Assembly: GCA_018340375.1 (NCBI GenBank)
Contig: JAFFJZ010000001.1
Coordinates: 18,618,001-18,682,000, forward strand
Length of the DNA: 64,000 nucleotides
Direction: 5' to 3'
Source of the DNA: Gonatopus flavifemur
Taxonomy: Eukaryota > Arthropoda > Insecta > Hymenoptera > Dryinidae
Positions within the stretch are counted from its first letter, which is position 1. Every line of letters starts with the position of its first letter. The translations under genes and the position numbers were made by a program. The notes beneath the pieces are model-generated. The model made no database searches. It had not been told where the DNA came from and was given only the letters and a program-made list of their open reading frames with translations. Positions 10,502 through 21,539 of the stretch are shown here, in pieces.

Positions 10502-13340
10502 TTGTATAAAATTTGTCCACTAGGCTTCTGCGTGTGCTAACTGGATATACTTATTCGAGAGTCAGAGAAAATTCTGAACACGGTCAGTGAAAGTCAGGAA
10601 AAGTCAGGGAAAATGACTCTTCAAATCTTGGGAGGACTCTGATATAGTTGAGAAGTTGTTTTAAAAATTCGTCAGAAATTGCATTCCTTATTATGTAAAA
10701 AAAATCGAGAAAATGAGCTTTTTTTGGCCTCTGAAATCCATGTAACCCCTCAATTGTATACAAAAATCGTGTACAATTTATTCATAATCCTTTCACCCAA
10801 AGAAAACGGACTGCCTTCATCTTCAACTAATCCCAAAGAGCCTGTGAACTTTGCAAAAAATGAAATTTCACTCCTAAAAGTGAATGGACTGATTGATTTC
10901 TGATCCTTCATAATTTTCAAACTACAGCACTGTGATTTCTATCACCAGATAAATGCTCAGGATATCTCATCTGACGATAATAAACAACACCGTCCAATGA
11001 ATGCAAGAAGATGCATTAATTCATCAACGTACGTAGATGAATATTCCAACGTACATTACAAATATTCTAGTCTACGATGCACATAGAGAAAAAATTCCTA
11101 ACGTCAGCTCGTCGTTCTCTCAATCTCTTCTCGTGAAGCTCCACTCTTTATGCAACCAGAAGAGCACTTGTCTTGTTGTTCGAGTGACGCCCTCGCTCTT
11201 TTCGGAAGGAAAAATTTGAAAGTTCATTCCAGAATTGGTATTTCCATAAAAGAAAAACTTGTGGAATTGCACTCGAGACGAATGAGAGTCCTATTCAAAT
11301 CCTGTAGATTTTTTTGCGAAAGTTAATTTAATATCGACAATAAAGGGGTAATAAACGCAGACATATGGAATATCTTAGAAGTTAGTTGGAGTTCTAAAAC
11401 CTTTTATATCCTAGCTTGAATTATTCACATTTTAAATTACACTTCTAATATACTGGCTTGAAGCCAGATGGTGCAAATTATATGTTTTTACATCTATATA
11501 GTTCTCGAGTACCATACTTGGCTCCAGTTATAATATGTATATCAGTGTTCCAGTAACGACCCGTGAGAGAAAGGAGATGAAGAAGTGAAAGAGATAGGAT
11601 GAACATTAAATGGAGATACCTTCTACCCAACACGAACTCTACAGAGACAATTGTGACGAGGAGACCAATTTAAAGGATGAAAGATTAAAGGGAGTTGACC
11701 ACATTGTAGGTTTTATCATATCAAGAGGAGTCGTAAATATGTTTATCAACATTTATGATATTTATTTTATGATTTATATAACATTTTTCTCAAAGTGATT
11801 GATTCAAATTGAACTCACAGCCTACAATTTCTACCGTTTCATTTACATTGAAATACCTCGAGAATGATAAAAATATTTCGGGTTTTGGAACGCCCATTCG
11901 GAAGATGTATGTTGCGTAACCTGGAAAATTCGTTGATACAAGATCTCATAAAATTTGTTTCGATGGGGACAAGAGGAATACGTTTGACGCCATATGGCAA
12001 TAATGCCCTCAGGAACAACTAAAATGTGCACATTATGGCATCAATATCGCTCAAGGGGTTAATCAAAGCAGATACAAAGGAAAATCAAGTAAATGGGATG
12101 GAAGAATTTACGTTCGATGATTCGAGATACAGTATTTGTTTATAAACTCTTGATTAACAAACTAAATTATTTTTTGTTTGTGAGTTCATATTATAACCAT
12201 TCGAATTTTGAATAAAAATTGAAGTTTATTTGAAATCTCAGTGGAATCAAGATAGATAATCAGACGTATGTTTTTTTTTCCAAGTCATTTCGAATAAAAT
12301 TCCATCTCTCGGTCCTGGGTTAATTTTTAGTCTGTTCGAGACTCAAATTTTTATTTTTTTTTGTTCTCAAGTCAGGAATGTTATGAGTTTTTTGTCGTGA
12401 TTAACAATAAAAATGGCCCATTTTCATACAATAAACATACCGTTGGACATAATAAAACGTCTGGTATCAAAAATGATTCTAAATTTAGTCACAATGATAT
12501 TAATGGATGAGGCCATGTGTGTTGAGATGATACGAAATTTCGTACCACAGATACGTGAAAAACTTCATATCCATTTTATGAAGTTCTGTGCGAATTTTTC
12601 TAACAGTGCAGAACTTGCTTCGCTTGCATTTGAAATAACCAAACGGTGCTCGTTTCATTCATAGTTTCACAATCTTGAACACACTCGCTATGCCAAAAAA
12701 ATGATTTATTCAACCTGATGAATTGCAATTAGCTTGTAAATTAGTTTCCAGTAATGAAAGTATAGATGACGGTAATGAAAACTGTAGTGGAAGGAACAAG
12801 TAAAGTCAACGGAAGTAAATTTGAATGTAGTTGAGTCAACATCCATTCTAGTTATTCAAATACCGACAACTGTATCTAGTTGCCGGAATTGATTTGGAAT
12901 GAGGGTAACTAATTATTTTTGTGTCAGTGTACTGCATAGATATTCGTGAATTTGCATGGAAATTCTTGCTTTTTTCGAACCTATCAACATCTTACTATAC
13001 ATCAAACCGAAATGCATCAAAGCGCATGGAAATTAAAAACCACACTGTGAAAAATTTTTATCGAAAATTTCAAGTCCGTGCATGTGAAGTAATTAACACA
13101 TTCATGGATAAGAAATTTCCCATTAACATTCGGGAAAATACCATAAATTTACAGTGAAAATTCTATAAAGCAGAATAGTTTACCCGCATTTGTATGCAAA
13201 AATTCCTACACGTGGACGGAAATTCGGGTTTCACATACAATTGTAGGAAATTTCCTTTATGCAGGTACGGGAAGATTCCGAATATTTTTTACAGTATATG
13301 ATTTAAGTATGTACGGTAAACTGGGGTTGCTGTGTGACGC
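10502..13340. other. No gene recognised
   Basis: AT-rich sequence with TCAGGGAA words near 10590 and scattered short inverted repeats, for example around 11455-11535. No reading frame resembles a known protein. Confidence 0.4.
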
Positions 13341-13343
13341 ATC

Positions 13344-13903
13344 CCATACAGCGCCATAGATTTCAGTAATGTCTCAATTAGGTTTCAACCTTTCATCTTC
13401 ATAACGGTTCAATATCCTTTCACATAAATATGTCAAAAATCTGTCAATTGAAATGTTAGTTGTTTGCAATGTCTTAGATACATCACAAGAGGAATATTAA
13501 AATTAAAGATGGACTCGAGACTCTTGAGCAAAATCTTGAGCAAAAAGTGTTGACATGTAATATTCGGCAATAACATGTCTGAGAGGATAAAATTGATTGC
13601 ATCCAGGACAAAAAGCCATTTTTCTACACTCAAGACCAAGACGAGACAAGACAAGACCTTTTTCGAGACTGCAACAGTTTTGAATAAACTTTAGTGTTAA
13701 AAATCATGAAGATATTTTCAAAAATTTCCTCCCATTCCATTCTTCAACTATTTGTACATTGACCCAACGAATTTTGCATTAGAATTGATAAAATTGAGTT
13801 TTGTTACTTTCAGTGTAACATACAGCAATATCACAGAAATATTTCAATGTTTCAAATGTTAGATTTCTGCAATCTTGATGAAATCTTTGGTGCTGTGTGG
13901 GAC
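13344..13903. mobile_element. CCCACA-ended MITE, about 560 bp
   Basis: The left end TCCCATACAGCGCCA and the inverse of the right end TCCCACACAGCACCA match, and both continue with AGATTTCA. This is the same end family as 16188-16349. Non-coding interior. The flanks (ACGCAT / ACGTCAT) may be a decayed duplication. Confidence 0.5.
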
Positions 13904-14246
13904 GTCATGAACTCTGAATCCTTCACGGAGGAAAATAAAGGAGTATATATTACCCCATACAATTAGTCAACATTTTTTGGTAGCTCCTACGATATTTCCA
14001 ATATGGTTTTTTTCCTTACAAAGTGAGCCTCCCTCGAACATTGGTGAAAAGTACTCTGATGGAGTGAGTAACTTCCACTCCAAAAAAAGTCATCCATATA
14101 CTGACTGGACGCTGGAAAAAGAGCTACGGCGATTGGAATAGCAGTTACTCCTCATTTTTATCCGTGTTTTCTTTACGGTTTTTGACAATTATGAAAGAAA
14201 ATATATATGAATAAACGTGGAAACACATGTCCCAAAGTAAGCCCTG

Positions 14247-14492
14247 CACTGTAAAAAAATTCCTTTCGAAAATTCAGAAAATGTGACTGTAATTTTTTAC
14301 AGCCACTTTTTCCTGAATTTTGAAGAGAATTTCGCTGAAACTTGAGAAAATTGACTGAATTTTCAGAACACTTTTCGAAATTGAATTGGAATTTCTTAAA
14401 CATTAGGAGAATTTATCTGAAAATTCAGAAAAAAGTGGCTGTGAAATATTAGTCACATTTTCTGAATTTCCAGAAGGAATTTTGTTACAGTT
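14247..14492. mobile_element. CACTGTAAA-type MITE
   Basis: 246 bp bounded by CACTGTAAAAAAATTCC and its inverse (the last base is mutated), with TG on both sides (14245-14246 and 14493-14494). The same end family occurs at 46491-46989 and 48191-48438. Non-coding, with internal TTCAGAAAA-type palindromes. Confidence 0.65.
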
Positions 14493-14779
14493 TGCATACC
14501 ACAGTAACTCGAACTTACGGTACGTAACGCGCAGGAGAAAAACTAAAAATTTCCAAATTTATAGAATTTTCACTATCATTTTCCAGTGAATTCTCGGTAA
14601 AATACGGAAAATTCCTAACGCATGTATGTGTTAATTACTTTCGAACATTTATGTGAAGTTTCTCAGAAATTTCTCACAATGTACGTAACACTAAACGATT
14701 GGTTACCCTAAAACACTGAAAACTCCTGTATATGTCTTGACAATGCGTATAGAAATGCGTAAGTGACCATAATAATTCT

Positions 14780-15866
14780 TACTCCTGTGAATTGGCGTAC
14801 AACCATAGTACCGGAAAATTTTAGCACATTTGTACTGCAAAAATTCAGTGCAAACGTTATGGAATTTCAGCATCAAAACTGGAAATTTTCTGAGCCTCAG
14901 TACTGGGATTTTTCAGTACACGAACTGGACTCTTCCAGGACATGTACTGGAAAATTAATGCTGAAAATATCCATGAAAATTGGAAAAAATTGCTCACGCA
15001 AAGTGATTTTGCGGGGTTCTTGTGTCCCAAGATGATTGAGAAACTTGATCGTTCATTTGGATGGACAGAAACTCATGCCTACCTAACGGGATTCGAACCT
15101 ACACTTTTCTACCTGCCTACCAACTGAAACCTAAGACCTAACCGATGAGCTATAGCGCGACATGTTGGAAGGCCAGCTTGGGTTACTACATATGCTTCAT
15201 ATCTAGAATACACAAGAGAATAAGTCTTCGAAAAACCCCATATATCAATTTTATTCGCTACAATTACAATTATTATTCAACATCTCAATCAGGAAATTTT
15301 TAATATGAAGACTTGAAATTTTTCCTGCCAGAAATGACGAAGTCCAATAGAAGTGGAAAATTTCAGTGCAACAGTGATTAAATTCCAGCATAACTGGAAA
15401 ATTCCGTTGAATAGCAACTGGAAAATTCCATCACACGACCTGAGAACTGCAGTTCAAAACCTGTATAATTCAATTGCATAGCAACTGGAAAATTCCATCA
15501 CAAAACCTGAGAATTGCAGTTCAAAACCTGTATAATTCCAGTATACCAACGATTAGGTTTTTTTTTTCTAAATTCCAAATTTTTTCTCAAGTCCTTTTTG
15601 AGGGAATATTTTTTTTTGGTGCACAAGAACTATAAAATTGTAGTACGAGCCGGTAAAATTTTCGCGAAATCATGGCAAAATTTCAGTACATCATCTCAAA
15701 TTTGAAAATTCCAGTACAAGGACTGAATTTTCAGTTATGCTTGGTGAATTTTCAGTAACGTACCCACAAAATCTCTGTACATGTACTGGAATATCCATAT
15801 TCCAGGACTAGCACTGGAAATTTCCAGTTCAGTTGCACAGTAAGATTCCAGTTTTTTTTTACAGTG
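14780..15866. repeat. GGAAAATTCCAGT motif array
   Basis: The word GGAAAATTCC and its close variants recur many times, often fused to ACTGG or CAGTAC. A 67 bp unit starting GCAACTGGAAAATTCC is tandemly duplicated (15414 and 15481). The array ends in TTTTTTTTACAGTG at about 15866, an end like that of the CACTGTAAA family; I could not find its left partner. A tRNA-like segment lies within it. Confidence 0.55.
15080..15165 (-). repeat. tRNA-like segment (A and B boxes)
   Basis: On the minus strand TAGCTCATCGGT (complement of 15141-15152) resembles an A box and GGTTCGAATCC (complement of 15089-15099) is a canonical B box. The clover-leaf arms do not pair well, so this is a tRNA-derived SINE head or pseudogene and not a working tRNA. 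Confidence 0.5.
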
Positions 15867-16187
15867 TATGCAATCACGTGCTTCTATAACCACAAAAAAG
15901 ATTTACTTGAATATGGAGCTGCTAGACATTTCATTGCATCTAGTAAATTTTCACTTGATTGAAGTATATTTTATTTAAAATGACTAAAAATTTAATTGGA
16001 TGAACTCAGTTTTTCATTTGATCCAACTAAAACTCTAGTAGGTTCATATGCAAATAGAAATTTAGTTGATTCAAACAAAATTTAGTCAACCCAAATAAAT
16101 CCAAGTATAAAATTTTCTCTGTGTACTTTGATGCGGTAAAATCATGTGCTTTCACTTTAAGAATGCATGCTTTTAGCTTTGTACAAC

Positions 16188-16349
16188 CCATAAAACACAA
16201 AATTCTTCAGTAATGTATTCAGAAACATCTCCGTGGTAAAAACGGGTATAGAAACGTATTGGAAAAGTACTTGAAAACCTTCTGAAACGTTTCTTCGTCC
16301 ACTTCCATAACGGAGACATTTCTGAGACATTACTGAAGAACCTGGTGCT
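16188..16349. mobile_element. CCCACA-ended MITE, 162 bp
   Basis: Left CCCATAAAACAC and right GGTGCTGTGTGGG are inverted, followed on both arms by TTCTTCAGTAATGT and then a shared CTCCGT word. It is a compact palindromic copy of the family also seen at 13344 and probably 5772. Confidence 0.55.
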
Positions 16350-16644
16350 GTGTGGGAAGCACCCCTTTCCAAACGCAGAGAAAAGTTACCAAAAAAATCA
16401 CTACACTTTACAGTAAAGTAGGGACAAAATCACATTCCGGTGGCTCCTTAGTCTGTCTACAGCAATTATTGGAAGGTATAAATTCAAAATTTGCGATAAA
16501 AACGCATAGTTCATTTTTGAACAAATTTCTTACTTTCATTTTTCAGAATAAATATTTTTTCCTCAGCAGCCACTGAAGGACTAATTTCTTCCTCAGAGAG
16601 TAACATTGCGAGATTATGCCCTCCAATTTTCCAATTTTTAGTAG

Positions 16645-16812
16645 TACCTTCTGATCAAAAAGTACCCGGAATTTCTTAATGAAACGAAAACGGTTCAATT
16701 ATTCATCGATATTCACTTTATTTCCTTCGAAGTAATCTCCATTGCAAGCAATACACATATTCCAACGCTTCTTCCAATCTTCACAACATTGTGCATAGGC
16801 CGATTTCGGAAT
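16645..16812 (-). pseudogene. mariner 3' remnant (transposase C-terminus)
   Basis: On the minus strand about 37 codons end at a TAA (16699-16701) and read as a mariner transposase tail, with CCEDWKKRW, NGDYFEGNK and final NIDE. It is followed by a mariner-type terminal repeat (TACCTTCTGATCAAAAAGTA in + orientation). The N-terminal rest is missing: the sequence breaks at about 16812, where the GGGAACCC-type repeat begins. This copy differs from the other two mariners in its terminal repeat and residues. Confidence 0.8.
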
Positions 16813-17259
16813 TTTGAGAGGAACCCATCCGGGAAACTCTATGTTCGCACATGGGGGTTCCAAAAATCTTTAAGAAAATTCTTTTTGAATACACGGGAAG
16901 GCCGGATCTATTAATATTCAAAAAGAATTTATCAACGTTTAGAAAAATGACTGTCAATTGAGGGAAAAAGAGGATGGCTGAAAAATATTCGTAGTGAGTC
17001 TACCAAAAATTCGTTGTCAAAATATTAACAGTTGATGGTTTTATTGGTATTTTTCTCAGTGAAACTATATTCTGACAAATTACTCGAAAAGGAAGGAATG
17101 AAATCAAAATATCGCTGTGTACAGACCTTCTTTAACGAATAAAGATGGTCTGTACAGAGTGATATTTTCCTTTTATTGCTTTATTTTCGAATAATTTTTC
17201 AGAAAAGATTTGGCTCAGGTTGCATCGTTGAGGGCCGCTGGTATCCCCTTCTTAATTTT

Positions 17260-17476
17260 GCTGAAGTTTGAATGAAGTTTATCAATCACTGAATTAGGAA
17301 TCGGATAACTGAATGCTCAATTGTTAAAGACCCAAAAACTCGCAGTACATTCTTTGATCGATGTTTTCAGTTGCAAAAAAAATACAGGAAATTCATTCAA
17401 GAAGGTAAATAACGATGTTCAGTTTGAAACATCAGTTTGAATTCTCGTTTTGTTTCTATAAACGATTCAAACTTCA
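17260..17476. mobile_element. GAAGTTTGAATCG-family MITE, copy 1
   Basis: It starts GCTGAAGTTTGAAT and ends AACGATTCAAACTTCA. The interior has the family-diagnostic GACCCAAAAA and GATGTTTTCAGTTGC words in the same order as the other three copies in the window. Non-coding. Confidence 0.6.
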
Positions 17477-17525
17477 TAAATATCTTTTTCAGCAAAATTT
17501 CATTCGAATTGAATACCCTTCCGAG

Positions 17526-17755
17526 AAAAAATGAATTAGATCTAATTAGATCTAATTAGATCTCTTTAGATAAAAAAAATGGAATTCAGTAGATCTATTT
17601 AGATCTGAATGATGCATCTGTTTGAATCACAGTAGATCTACTTAGATCTTAGTAGATCTTTGTAGATCTAAATTCAAACAGTTCTAGATTGACCCAGATC
17701 AATTGAGATCTGAGGAGATCTAAGCAGATCCATTTAGATCTACAGAAATCTAAAT
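17526..17755. repeat. AGATCT array with 10 bp spacing
   Basis: The palindrome AGATCT occurs twelve times in about 230 bp. Within clusters successive copies start exactly 10 bp apart, as in TTAGATCTAATTAGATCTAA, so it is a degenerate 10-mer tandem repeat. Spacers between the clusters contain AGATCC, AGATCA and CTAGAT variants. It ends just before a CACGGA-type MITE. Confidence 0.85.
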
Positions 17756-17768
17756 ACAAAAAGAGCTG

Positions 17769-17976
17769 CACGGAAAAAAATGAACTGTTAATTTTACCAG
17801 AATTCCGGTTACTATATGGACAGCAAGGAATATCTGTGACTTTTACTGGAATTCTTGTTAAATTTACCGGAGCCCTTGTTAAATTTGCCGGAGACTTGAT
17901 TCATATAACTAGAATTCCGGTTAAAATAGCAGTAATTCTTGCTGTCCATATATTAACCGGAGTATTTTTTTCCGTG
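17769..17976. mobile_element. CACGGA-type MITE
   Basis: 208 bp, CACGGAAAAAAA at the left and its inverse TTTTTTTCCGTG at the right, with TG on each side (17767-17768 and 17977-17978). Internal arms (TATGGACAGCAAGAAT-like) are also inverted, so it can fold into one long hairpin. Non-coding. Confidence 0.75.
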
Positions 17977-18354
17977 TGTGAAGTGTGCTTAGATCTGCTA
18001 GAGAATTCATCTTAAATTCTCATGATAGATAATATTGAATTCCATCTGAAATGATCTAGAGGATTCCCTCAAAAATGTTTGGAACCCCCATGTGGGAACC
18101 CATAGAGGTTCCCAGATGGGTTCCTCTCAAAATTTTGTTCCAAAATTCCCATGGGAACCCATATTTGATCCGATCTAGCATCCGATATAGGATCATACAT
18201 GGGCCCCTATGAGAGTTACCTTGAGGTTTTCTTTACTCGGGTTTCACAGTACATATAATCAGCAAAATCTTGGTTAATTCTGTGAATTTTGCTCTGCCTC
18301 GTTACTGCCTAAATTATCAAAGAATTTCTGAGTATATATACTGCCAATACAAAA

Positions 18355-19210
18355 ATTTTTGGGCTCCGCCAATGCTGACAATAAAATATAGCTTGGCGCA
18401 ATGTTGACAGACAAGGCTTGGCAATCTATGAATCTTCGATGTTGATTAACAATAAATACAATGTTGCACCGATGTCAGTGGTCGACGGATTTCGGTTGTC
18501 AGCCTACTATTGTGGCACAATTGCGCCAAGCTTGGCTCATCCTTGGCCCAACATTGACTAAACGTTAGATTCCATTCAACGCCAGAATCATTTAGAATGT
18601 GGTTCAATATTGCCCCAAACTTTGGCTTAGTTTCGGTAGAAATTAGCTTTCAATGTAGCGCCGATCATTGGTAATAGCATGGCTCAATATTGGCAACCTA
18701 TATAATGTTTTTGCTACGTTACTAATCAAGTGTTTCTCGCGAGTGGTGAAACGCGTATACGAAGAATATATAAGGCTTAAGTAAGTCTTTGAAAGAACCG
18801 TCAATCGCTCTTTACTATGAGTCACACTAGAGGGCTCCTACCGCTGAGCTAACATACATTGTGTCTCCTTCTCATGGCGAAATCTACCGACAAAAGACAC
18901 CGAGGTGTTCACAAACAAATGAGGGGACAACAATAAGACTTCAAACAACATTTGTCAGAAATTGCGAAATGCGCATACTTCTTATATATTTCTGGGTCAA
19001 ATATTTTTTACTTTGATCATTGGTGCAGCATTGACAAACAAAATTTCCAATTGTTTGCCAATGATGGTACATTCCATTGCCATTGTTCCATCGATGATGG
19101 AACTTCATTGGAAAAACACGTAGGTAAATCTTAAAATCATGTTATCATTCCAGGTTTGCGCCATGCTTGGCTGCCAAGCCTCGGCCATACTTTATCTACG
19201 TTGCACCATG
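18355..19210. repeat. GCCAA/TTGGC motif-rich repeat
   Basis: TTGGC, GCCAA, TTGGCGCAA and AATGTTGAC words recur throughout in both orientations (for example TTGGCGCAATGTTGACA near 18392 and GGCACAATTGCGCCAAGCTTGG near 18515, the latter being an imperfect palindrome). No protein signal. A tRNA-like A box is embedded on the minus strand. Confidence 0.5.
18780..18855 (-). repeat. tRNA-like A box, probable SINE or tRNA remnant
   Basis: The complement of 18833-18852 reads TTAGCTCAGCGGTAGGAGCC, an excellent tRNA D-arm/A box. The only B box candidate downstream on that strand is a poor GGTTCTTTC. The cloverleaf cannot be completed, so this is a remnant. Confidence 0.4.
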
Positions 19211-19634
19211 CTAGCGTCAATTGTAAATTTCTATATGGGTGACTTTTTCAAAGTGTAAGCTGTGTTCCTATCAGGCGAAACGTTGCTAATTAGTTGATCC
19301 CTAGGTATTTCAGAATTAGACTGAAAATCAATATATCATGAATGAAATAGGTGAAAAAAATTTCTCAAAACAACACAAAAGTCCAGGATTTCATGTGACA
19401 CGTTCCTTCGCGTGACACATCACCGTCACACTGAGAAGAAAAATTTGGTCAATATATGCCAATGTAAAGTTTTTTGCTTCAGAGAATCAAGCTTGATTTA
19501 GTCAGATTATTTATTTTGCGCTGTCAAATTTTGGTGACAGCTACCAAACTTTCAGCTATGTCAACAAAGAATTTTGGTTGAGTAATAAAAGAATATTTTA
19601 GTAGTCATAACAAAATAGTTTTCGCAATGTATAA

Positions 19635-21213
19635 TAGGGTGGGCCGAAAAAACTCAACTTTTTTTTCTCGAGTCGTTATACCGCGGAAAAGTTGCGATTT
19701 GGAATGACAAAAAATATATTAAAAAAATCAATAAAAAATATCGATGTCTTCCGGTCGCGCAAAGCCCCCAAAGTTCATCAAAATAGGTAAAAATCGACTA
19801 TTTCACGTGAATTTTCGAAATAAGTAGAGATATTATGATTCGAACGCTATAGCTGTGATTAATCAATGATGAAATCATCCTAAACAATGGTGGAAAATCA
19901 CCGAAATCATTCAATGCATTCAGTTTACCCATTAGCATGAAATTCATGCGGAATATTGAGGAAGCAAGTGCGTGCGTGCACTGAAAAAAACAATGTAGCT
20001 GAGTTTGAGTCCGAGTCCATTCTGTAGTTACTGTAACTGTATTATGACCATGAAAATGTGCAATAGATATGACCGAACTCGTGTGGATCTCTCAGAGAGA
20101 GAAGAAAAATGGAATTAGTATTACTTTCTTTATTTAATACAATGTATAGAATAAAGAAACCTTTATTAGTCTGAGTGTGTTCTGTTAAAATATTTTATCT
20201 CTTTCCTACATGACTCTTTTCATTTCTCTTATTTATTGCCTTCATTTACTCAATTCTAATTGATTGTCTCTGTTCTATTTCTTTATGATTATGAATGTTG
20301 CACTTACTTCCACAGTAACCTCAATAAGAACATGACTTCCGCAACTACAAAACTCAAATTCGATTGCATTCTCTTCTCAATATGTGATTGCCGTGTTTAT
20401 TAATCTGAAAAATTATAAGAAATTCCTGTTCCGTTACTACATAATATAAATATATTACTACGTGAAAAAATTCAGAATATTGACCCAGCTCAGGTTGAGG
20501 ATGGTAAAATACGATTAACCCCTGGGCGCCACAAATGTACAAACGACCTTGCTCCTGCCTTCTCTTGTTATCATTATGCCATTTTTGCTGAAGCTCTCAT
20601 GCGTTCACATCTTCATGTTATTTCACGTTTAGTGTTGTGCAGTGTTGTGTTGTGAAATTTTTGAGATACATGATGGCAGCCTCAAAGAAAATGATCACAA
20701 GAAATGTCTTTGAGTGCCCTATATTTGGTAAACCCAGAGATTTTGTGCAAAATATACTTCCCACGCATGAAGACGTGATTCGGTGCTGTTTCCAAGAACA
20801 GTATAATTTATCTGTAAAGGTTAATAACAAAAGTGTCAGTTTTTCAAACGTGGCTCATAAAGTGGCTGATAAAATAAAAAGTTTGTTTGAGAAAGCATCT
20901 ATAGATGACAAATCTATAGGTAAACTGAATGCATTGAATGATTTCGGTGATTTTCCACAATTGTTTACGATGATTTCATCATTGATTAATCACAGCTATA
21001 GCGTTCGAATCATAATATCTCTACTTATTTCGAAAATTCACGTGAAATAGTCGATTTTTACCTATTTTTATGAACTTTGGGGGCTTTGCGCGACCGGAAG
21101 ACATCGATATTTTTTATTGATTTTTTTAATATATTTTTTGTCATTCCAAATCGCAACTTTTCCGCGGTATAGCGACTCGAGAAAAAAAAGTTGAGTTTTT
21201 TCGGCCCACCCTA
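19635..21213. mobile_element. 1579 bp DNA transposon with 295 bp terminal inverted repeats
   Basis: The left arm (19635-19929) and right arm (20919-21213) are inverted copies of equal length that differ at only a handful of positions. They begin TAGGGTGGGCCGAAAAAACT. The element is flanked by an exact 8 bp duplication, ATGTATAA, at 19627-19634 and 21214-21221. Eight-base duplications are typical of the hAT and P superfamilies, but no hAT or P transposase motif is present. The 989 bp centre contains one ORF of unknown function. The near-identity of the arms and the perfect duplication suggest a fairly recent insertion. Confidence 0.9.
20670..21050 (+). CDS. Small ORF of unknown function inside the 1579 bp element
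   Basis: 126 codons starting at a double ATG (MMAASKKMITRNVFECPIFG at the N-terminus). I do not recognise the family. The first 83 residues are encoded by the unique centre and look like real protein: a basic start, a compact CPIFGKPRDF patch, LPTHEDVIRCC, then a predicted amphipathic helix (VAHKVADKIKSLFEKASI). The last 43 residues are read through the right terminal repeat and are probably not native, which suggests a truncated first exon of a longer ancestral protein. No intron or catalytic motif is visible. It may be the remnant of the element's own protein or captured sequence. Confidence 0.5.
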   Translation: MMAASKKMITRNVFECPIFGKPRDFVQNILPTHEDVIRCCFQEQYNLSVKVNNKSVSFSNVAHKVADKIKSLFEKASIDDKSIGKLNALNDFGDFPQLFTMISSLINHSYSVRIIISLLISKIHVK

Positions 21214-21539
21214 ATGTATAATGTCATCACAAAATGCCTAAAAAACTGTTCAATAAGAAAACTACCACAATCATTGAAATTTGGATGAGTTACCAGCAGG
21301 GGTGCTGCTGGAAGTTGCCAAAGTTGCTTTTGGAGGTCCATGAGGTTGGAAAATTTGCCGTTTTTACACCAAACACACAATTTATCCCAGCGTAACAAAC
21401 TTGGAACGCAAAAAAACTTTTTAATTGACTGGAATAAATTTTGTTTGGGATCAACAAAATTTTCTTCCTCGCAAACAAATTTGATTTCAGCCAACCAAAA
21501 ATTTTCTTTGGGTTCCAATTTTGTTACGCAGTGGGGAAA

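Larger units (their letters stand above)
16812..18150. mobile_element. GGAACCC-type inverted repeat bounding a 1.3 kb segment
   Basis: The left arm (about 16812-16875: TTTTGAGAGGAACCCATC, then ACATGGGGGTTCCAAA) is inverted at about 18065-18150. Between the arms lie a GAAGTTTGAATCG-family MITE, the AGATCT array and a CACGGA-type MITE. GGGAACCC words continue to about 18220. Whether this is one element or two separate arms is uncertain. Confidence 0.5.

Noticed and set aside
15080..15165. Functional tRNA gene
   Set aside because: The A and B boxes are good but the acceptor and D arms do not pair, so it was annotated only as tRNA-like.
17526..17755. CRISPR-like array
   Set aside because: The repeats are 6 bp palindromes with 4 bp spacers in a eukaryotic genome; this is a 10-mer tandem repeat.
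20637..20669. Upstream extension of the ORF in the 1579 bp element
   Set aside because: The extension has no ATG of its own at its 5' end; the double ATG at 20670 is the first plausible start.
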